This document shows positions 14,468-16,016 of a stretch of 16,016 nt of DNA, piece by piece (the first letter of the stretch is position 1; every line of letters starts with the position of its first letter). A program made the position numbers and the translations under genes. Under the pieces are notes generated by a model, which saw only the letters and a program-made list of their open reading frames with translations, had not been told where the DNA came from and did not search any database. This stretch comes from Deltaproteobacteria bacterium. GTDB taxonomy: Bacteria; Myxococcota_A; Polyangia; JAAYKL01. The stretch lies in assembly GCA_011389755.1 (NCBI GenBank), contig JAABTR010000192.1:1-16016 (forward strand), written 5' to 3'.

Positions 14468-15394
14468 TCAGCCCCCGAACATCACGAGCGCGTCGGCGCG
14501 GACCTGGTAGAGGATGTGCCAGCGCTCTTTGAGATCTTCGGCGGTGATGTTGGCGAAGACGGCCTCGTCCGTGTCGCCGAGGCGATCGAGGTCGGCCTCG
14601 TAGTCCTCGGGTTCGGAGTGCATGAGCCACTCCAGGCGGTCGGCGATGCGCAGCAGGGAGACCATGGTCCCCATGTCTTTTTCCTGGAACGCCCGGTTGG
14701 GCTGGTGGTGCCATCCCACCACCCGCGGGACGGGGTCGGGGAACATCCAGACGTTCATCATGTGGGCCGCCAGCACGGCGTGGTCGTAGCCGAGCTGCTC
14801 GCGCTCGGGCACATGGGTGGCGCTTGGGCCCATCTGCCCCTGCTCGGCCAGGAGGTCGTAGTTGAACTCCGCCGACTCGATGAGCATCAGCTTGCCCACG
14901 TCGTGCATCAGGCCGGCCAAGAAGATGCCGTCTGTGTACTTGGGCGCAAAGTCCCGAGTCAGAAGCTGCACCATGGCCGCCGTGGCGGCGCTGTGGTCCC
15001 GGGTCCTTTTTCCGATGCCGCTTTGGACGTCCTTGAACATCTCCATGGCGGCCACCGAGGCGACGGCCTCGCGCACGGCGCGGTTTCCGAGCCTGACGAA
15101 CGCGCGTTCGATGGAAGAGACCGCTTTGGAACCGAAGAAAAACGCGGAGTTGGCCATCTTGAGCACCCCGGCGGCCAAGGACGGATCCTCCTCGAGCACC
15201 GTGGTGATCTCCACCAGCCGAAACCCGGGGTTGCTCAGCAACATCAAGATTTTTTGGGCCACCACCGGGAAGGTCTTCAGCCCGCTGACCTCGGCGATCT
15301 TCGCAGCCAGGCTCTCAGAGGCCTCCTTGCTCTTTTCCTCGGGTTCTTCTTCGGCAAACCACAGTTCTTCGATCACATTGTCCGCGAGCTTCAT
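14468..15394 (-). CDS. HDOD domain signalling protein
   Basis: The 308-residue protein has an acidic N-terminus (10-28) and an HDOD domain (about 28-235), an HD-like fold common in signalling proteins that often regulate motility, chemotaxis or nucleotide second-messenger pathways. GLMHDVGKL contains H164-D165, and TFPVVAQKILMLLSNP, VLEEDPSLAAGVLKMANSA and AFVRLGNRAVREAV are typical HDOD stretches. HD motifs of this sort often lack full metal-binding sets, so catalytic activity is uncertain. There is no receiver or GGDEF domain. AAGGAG lies about 8 bases before the ATG. The gap of 118 bases after lpxK contains AT-rich sequence (about 15470-15500) that could hold its own promoter, so an operon with lpxK is doubtful. 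Confidence 0.94.
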   Translation of the reverse strand: MKLADNVIEELWFAEEEPEEKSKEASESLAAKIAEVSGLKTFPVVAQKILMLLSNPGFRLVEITTVLEEDPSLAAGVLKMANSAFFFGSKAVSSIERAFVRLGNRAVREAVASVAAMEMFKDVQSGIGKRTRDHSAATAAMVQLLTRDFAPKYTDGIFLAGLMHDVGKLMLIESAEFNYDLLAEQGQMGPSATHVPEREQLGYDHAVLAAHMMNVWMFPDPVPRVVGWHHQPNRAFQEKDMGTMVSLLRIADRLEWLMHSEPEDYEADLDRLGDTDEAVFANITAEDLKERWHILYQVRADALVMFGG

Positions 15395-15512
15395 TGGCGA
15401 CTCCTTGACCGGTCTCCCCTGCCGATCCGTCTATTTTTTAGCGCAGCGGCTTCAGAGTAAAACGGCACAGGGTCGATAATATTAAGCGCACTATCGAGGC
15501 AATATCGCCGAT

Positions 15513-16016
15513 TCAGTAAAAGTCCACGCTCGAGATAGCCTCGACCGCGCGCCACAAGGCCTCCCCTGCGAGCGCAGGCTCTATGCGCAGGGCCCGCAGG
15601 GTCATGGGGGACCGCATCCCCCTCGCGAGATCTTTTTCGGTGACGAGAAGCGCAGCGGCGCCCAGAGCTTCGGCCTTCGACGCGACGCGGCGCATTTGGC
15701 GGCTTCTCGGCACGTGGTGATCGGGAAAGTGATGGGCCCCGACCACCTGGAGCCCGGCCCGCCTCGCCGTGGCCAAGAAGCGCGCCGGCCGGGCGATGCC
15801 GGTCACGGCGAACAGCTTGCGCCCCTTGCATTCGGCCAGCGGCAGCTCATTCCAGTCCGGATCGAGGAGGGCCCGCGGCTCGTAGCGCACGAGCACCGAC
15901 GGTGGGTCGTCTGCCGTGCGCCAGTCGTCGAACAGACCGACCAACAGATGCGCCCGTCCGGCCGCCTGTGGGGGTTCTCGCAGGGCTCCCGCGGGCAAAA
16001 GCTTCGCGTCTAGATC
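15513..16016 (-). CDS. lpxK: Tetraacyldisaccharide 4'-kinase LpxK, C-terminal part (cut by window edge)
   Basis: LpxK phosphorylates the tetraacyldisaccharide lipid A precursor at the inner membrane, using ATP, to make lipid IVA. Only the last 167 or so residues are present; the frame stays open to the edge of the window, and the N-terminal P-loop lies outside. Visible family marks are LLPAGALREP at the edge, VTGIARPARFLATARRAG, FPDHH and VTEKDLAR, in the usual order. Upstream codons at the edge (DLDAKL) fit the same protein, so the internal TTG at 15998 is not the start. The stop codon is TAA. An organism with LpxK makes lipid A, so it is Gram-negative with lipopolysaccharide or lipooligosaccharide. 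Confidence 0.92.
   Translation of the reverse strand, partial: DLDAKLLPAGALREPPQAAGRAHLLVGLFDDWRTADDPPSVLVRYEPRALLDPDWNELPLAECKGRKLFAVTGIARPARFLATARRAGLQVVGAHHFPDHHVPRSRQMRRVASKAEALGAAALLVTEKDLARGMRSPMTLRALRIEPALAGEALWRAVEAISSVDFY

Overview
The window looks like chromosomal DNA of a GC-rich Gram-negative bacterium. The partial lpxK gene (lipid A synthesis) at the right edge and an outer-membrane barrel candidate indicate a double membrane. Secreted lipoproteins with Asp/Thr/Gly/Ser-rich linkers and Cys-rich tails, plus heavy use of sigma-54 control, suggest the old 'Deltaproteobacteria' (Myxococcota, Bradymonadota or relatives). That placement is inference from style, not from a marker gene. 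I saw no rRNA, tRNA, CRISPR array, integrase or insertion sequence.

Left part (1-5346), mostly cell envelope and stress. There is a membrane-anchored DUF3299-like protein, a small heat-shock protein on the minus strand behind a good -24/-12 promoter, and two alpha/beta hydrolases with N-terminal export or anchor segments. An SH3-plus-barrel protein overlaps the second hydrolase, and a pirin follows. Middle part (5347-9163), all minus strand: a solitary AAA/DUF4143 ATPase with an AT-rich upstream region, then two probable lipoproteins that look like one transcription unit (order 8000-9163, then 6782-7954).

Right part (9350-16016). A protein with an N-terminal helical repeat-like region and two cyclic-nucleotide-binding folds is followed by a redox-stress block. 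This block holds a Cys-containing Rrf2 regulator, a convergent rubrerythrin, a divergent sigma-54 activator with a four-cysteine PAS sensor, and a ferredoxin-type iron-sulfur protein. The ferredoxin gene is preceded by repeated GAGACA/TGTC sites and a near-consensus -24/-12 promoter. The window closes with an HDOD protein and the 3' end of lpxK.

The most interesting unit is 10923-14463. Read together, it looks like a self-contained redox response: a cysteine-bearing sensor-activator appears to switch on the adjacent iron-sulfur protein through a visible enhancer and sigma-54 promoter, beside a peroxide-reducing rubrerythrin and an Rrf2 repressor that probably carries an Fe-S cluster. The parts belong to known families. 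The wiring between them is inferred from sequence and position.
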